Shown here: positions 6,343 to 7,091 of the stretch, piece by piece
Numbering within the stretch: position 1 is the first letter of the stretch
Layout of the letters: each line of letters opens with the position of its first letter
Program-made: the position numbers and the translations under genes
DNA from: Gammaproteobacteria bacterium
GTDB taxonomy: Bacteria; Pseudomonadota; Gammaproteobacteria; Pseudomonadales; Pseudomonadaceae
Length of the DNA: 7,091 nt
Assembly (NCBI GenBank): GCA_012800475.1
Contig: JAAZJF010000148.1
Coordinates: forward strand, 1 to 7,091
Direction: 5' to 3'
The notes under the pieces: model-generated
Seen by the model: the letters and a program-made list of their open reading frames with translations, nothing else
Databases searched by the model: none
What the model was told of the DNA's origin: nothing

Positions 6343-7008
6343 ATGTCTAAATTTATCAAGATTATTGTCTGTGGCTTAAGCTGCCTTGCCCTCGCTTCGT
6401 GCACAACGTTTGATGCGCGACCCGAGCACAGTGCAGGCGCTAAACGCGACACGATTGAATTGAAATCACGTGCCCTAGTGGCTGTGCTTGATCGTTTTGA
6501 AGAAGCGCAACAAACGGCTTCTGACTTACAAAGCGATGCGTTGGGTGCAAACTATCAGCTGCCCAGCTTGAGTGACAGCTTATTGGATCGCGGTAAAACC
6601 TTACTGGGTACGCCATATCAGTACGGTGGTAACAGTCGTAAAACCGGTTTTGATTGCAGTGGTTTTGTCAGTCACGTCTATAAAGAAGAATTGGATATTC
6701 AGTTACCGCGCACCACGCGTGGGTTGCTGAGTATGGATGCGCCAGTGATTGCGCGTGCTGATTTAGAGCCCGGTGACTTGATCTTGTTTAATGATCGTGG
6801 TCGTGGCCGTGTCACTCATGTGGGTATCTATATGGGTGATGATGAGTTTATTCATTCATCAAGCAAGCGCAGTGGCGGTGTACGTGTTGATAAGCTCAGT
6901 AATCGCTACTGGAATGCCAGTTACTTGCAAGCCAAGCGTGTGTTGACTGAGCAAGAAGTGGCCGCTCAAGTTCGGTCTGAAGAATTACTGTCGAGAATTG
7001 TACAGTAA
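6343..7008 (+). CDS. NlpC/P60 family lipoprotein, probable peptidoglycan endopeptidase
   Basis: The protein (221 residues) is a probable cell-wall peptidase that cuts stem peptides of peptidoglycan. Residues 1-19 form a lipoprotein signal peptide with positive K3 and K6, a hydrophobic core and the lipobox LASC, giving lipidation at C20. The next residue is Thr, not Asp, so sorting to the outer membrane is expected. Residues about 35-65 are a predicted helical linker. The NlpC/P60 (C40) domain covers about 78-200, with catalytic C105 in FDCSGFV, H159 in THVGIYMG and a third polar residue, H171, in FIHSSS; all three are present. The YGG (94-96) and PGDLILF (143-149) segments are also typical of the family. 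Spr/MepS-like and NlpC-like lipoproteins are the nearest described relatives. The ATG at 6343 gives a complete signal peptide, although it lacks a clear ribosome binding site; ATGs at 6324 and 6339 are out of frame. The gene is probably transcribed separately from the flagellar genes. Confidence 0.9.
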   Translation: MSKFIKIIVCGLSCLALASCTTFDARPEHSAGAKRDTIELKSRALVAVLDRFEEAQQTASDLQSDALGANYQLPSLSDSLLDRGKTLLGTPYQYGGNSRKTGFDCSGFVSHVYKEELDIQLPRTTRGLLSMDAPVIARADLEPGDLILFNDRGRGRVTHVGIYMGDDEFIHSSSKRSGGVRVDKLSNRYWNASYLQAKRVLTEQEVAAQVRSEELLSRIVQ

Positions 7009-7064
7009 GCGATTGAGCGTTCTGCGGTGCTTGGCACCCTGTTGACCTATAAGATCTTCTTAAA

Positions 7065-7091
7065 TACCGCTGTGTAATGCACACAGCGGTA
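7065..7091. terminator. Perfect hairpin, probable intrinsic terminator
   Basis: TACCGCTGTGT (7065-7075), loop AATGC (7076-7080) and ACACAGCGGTA (7081-7091) form an uninterrupted 11-bp stem. It begins 56 nt after the lipoprotein stop codon, where a terminator is expected. The window ends at the last base of the stem, so the T-run needed on the + strand cannot be seen. On the - strand the stem would be followed by TTTAAG, a weak T-run, so two-way termination is possible. Confidence 0.55.

Noticed and set aside
6324..6350. An 8-codon frame starting ATGAAAATAC just ahead of the lipoprotein gene.
   Set aside because: It has no ribosome binding site, codes for no recognisable leader peptide and is short enough to be chance.
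7026..7038. Small hairpin GGTGC-TTG-GCACC after the lipoprotein gene.
   Set aside because: The stem has only 5 bp and no T-run follows; the stronger hairpin at 7065-7091 is the better terminator candidate.
7032..7045. Sigma54-like TGGCACCCTGTTGA downstream of the lipoprotein gene.
   Set aside because: The spacing is one base short and the conserved GC of the -12 element is missing; a probable terminator follows at once.

Overview
The window comes from a gammaproteobacterium, most probably of the family Pseudomonadaceae. FliF, FliG, FliI and the Tag-like protein all read like close relatives of Pseudomonas proteins. By eye, base composition is nearer 50% GC than the 60-67% usual in Pseudomonas. 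That points to a lower-GC branch of the family (Thiopseudomonas/Denitrificimonas/Halopseudomonas-like), but I cannot fix the genus from this sequence. All genes are on the + strand and the coding density is very high.

Positions 1-5520 hold a compact flagellar basal-body and export operon in the order fliF (5' end missing), fliG, fliH, fliI, fliJ. Gaps between genes are only 2-13 nt, so the genes are almost certainly co-transcribed, with their promoter upstream of the window. FliF forms the MS ring in the inner membrane. FliG docks on the FliF C-terminus and is the torque-bearing rotor (switch) protein. FliI is the export ATPase, FliH its regulator and tether, and FliJ the central stalk that couples the ATPase ring to the export gate. 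Key residues of FliG and FliI are intact, so the system looks functional. The main oddity is FliH: it carries a C-terminal tail of about 106 residues that is very acidic and contains no Lys or Arg.

Positions 5521-7091 leave the flagellar theme. First comes a DNA-3-methyladenine glycosylase I (Tag)-family protein (5584-6255). It belongs to a divergent subfamily that lacks the Glu and the zinc ligands of the E. coli enzyme. Next is an 87-nt gap (6256-6342) with a possible promoter and a perfect 12-bp palindrome. Then comes a secreted NlpC/P60 lipoprotein, probably a cell-wall peptidase (6343-7008). The window ends on a perfect 11-bp stem hairpin (7065-7091) that looks like a terminator, although any T-run would lie just outside.

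There are no RNA genes, CRISPR arrays, insertion sequences or broken genes that I can see. I find no clear new multi-gene system. The best leads are the FliH tail, the active site of the Tag-like protein, and the dyad upstream of the lipoprotein gene.
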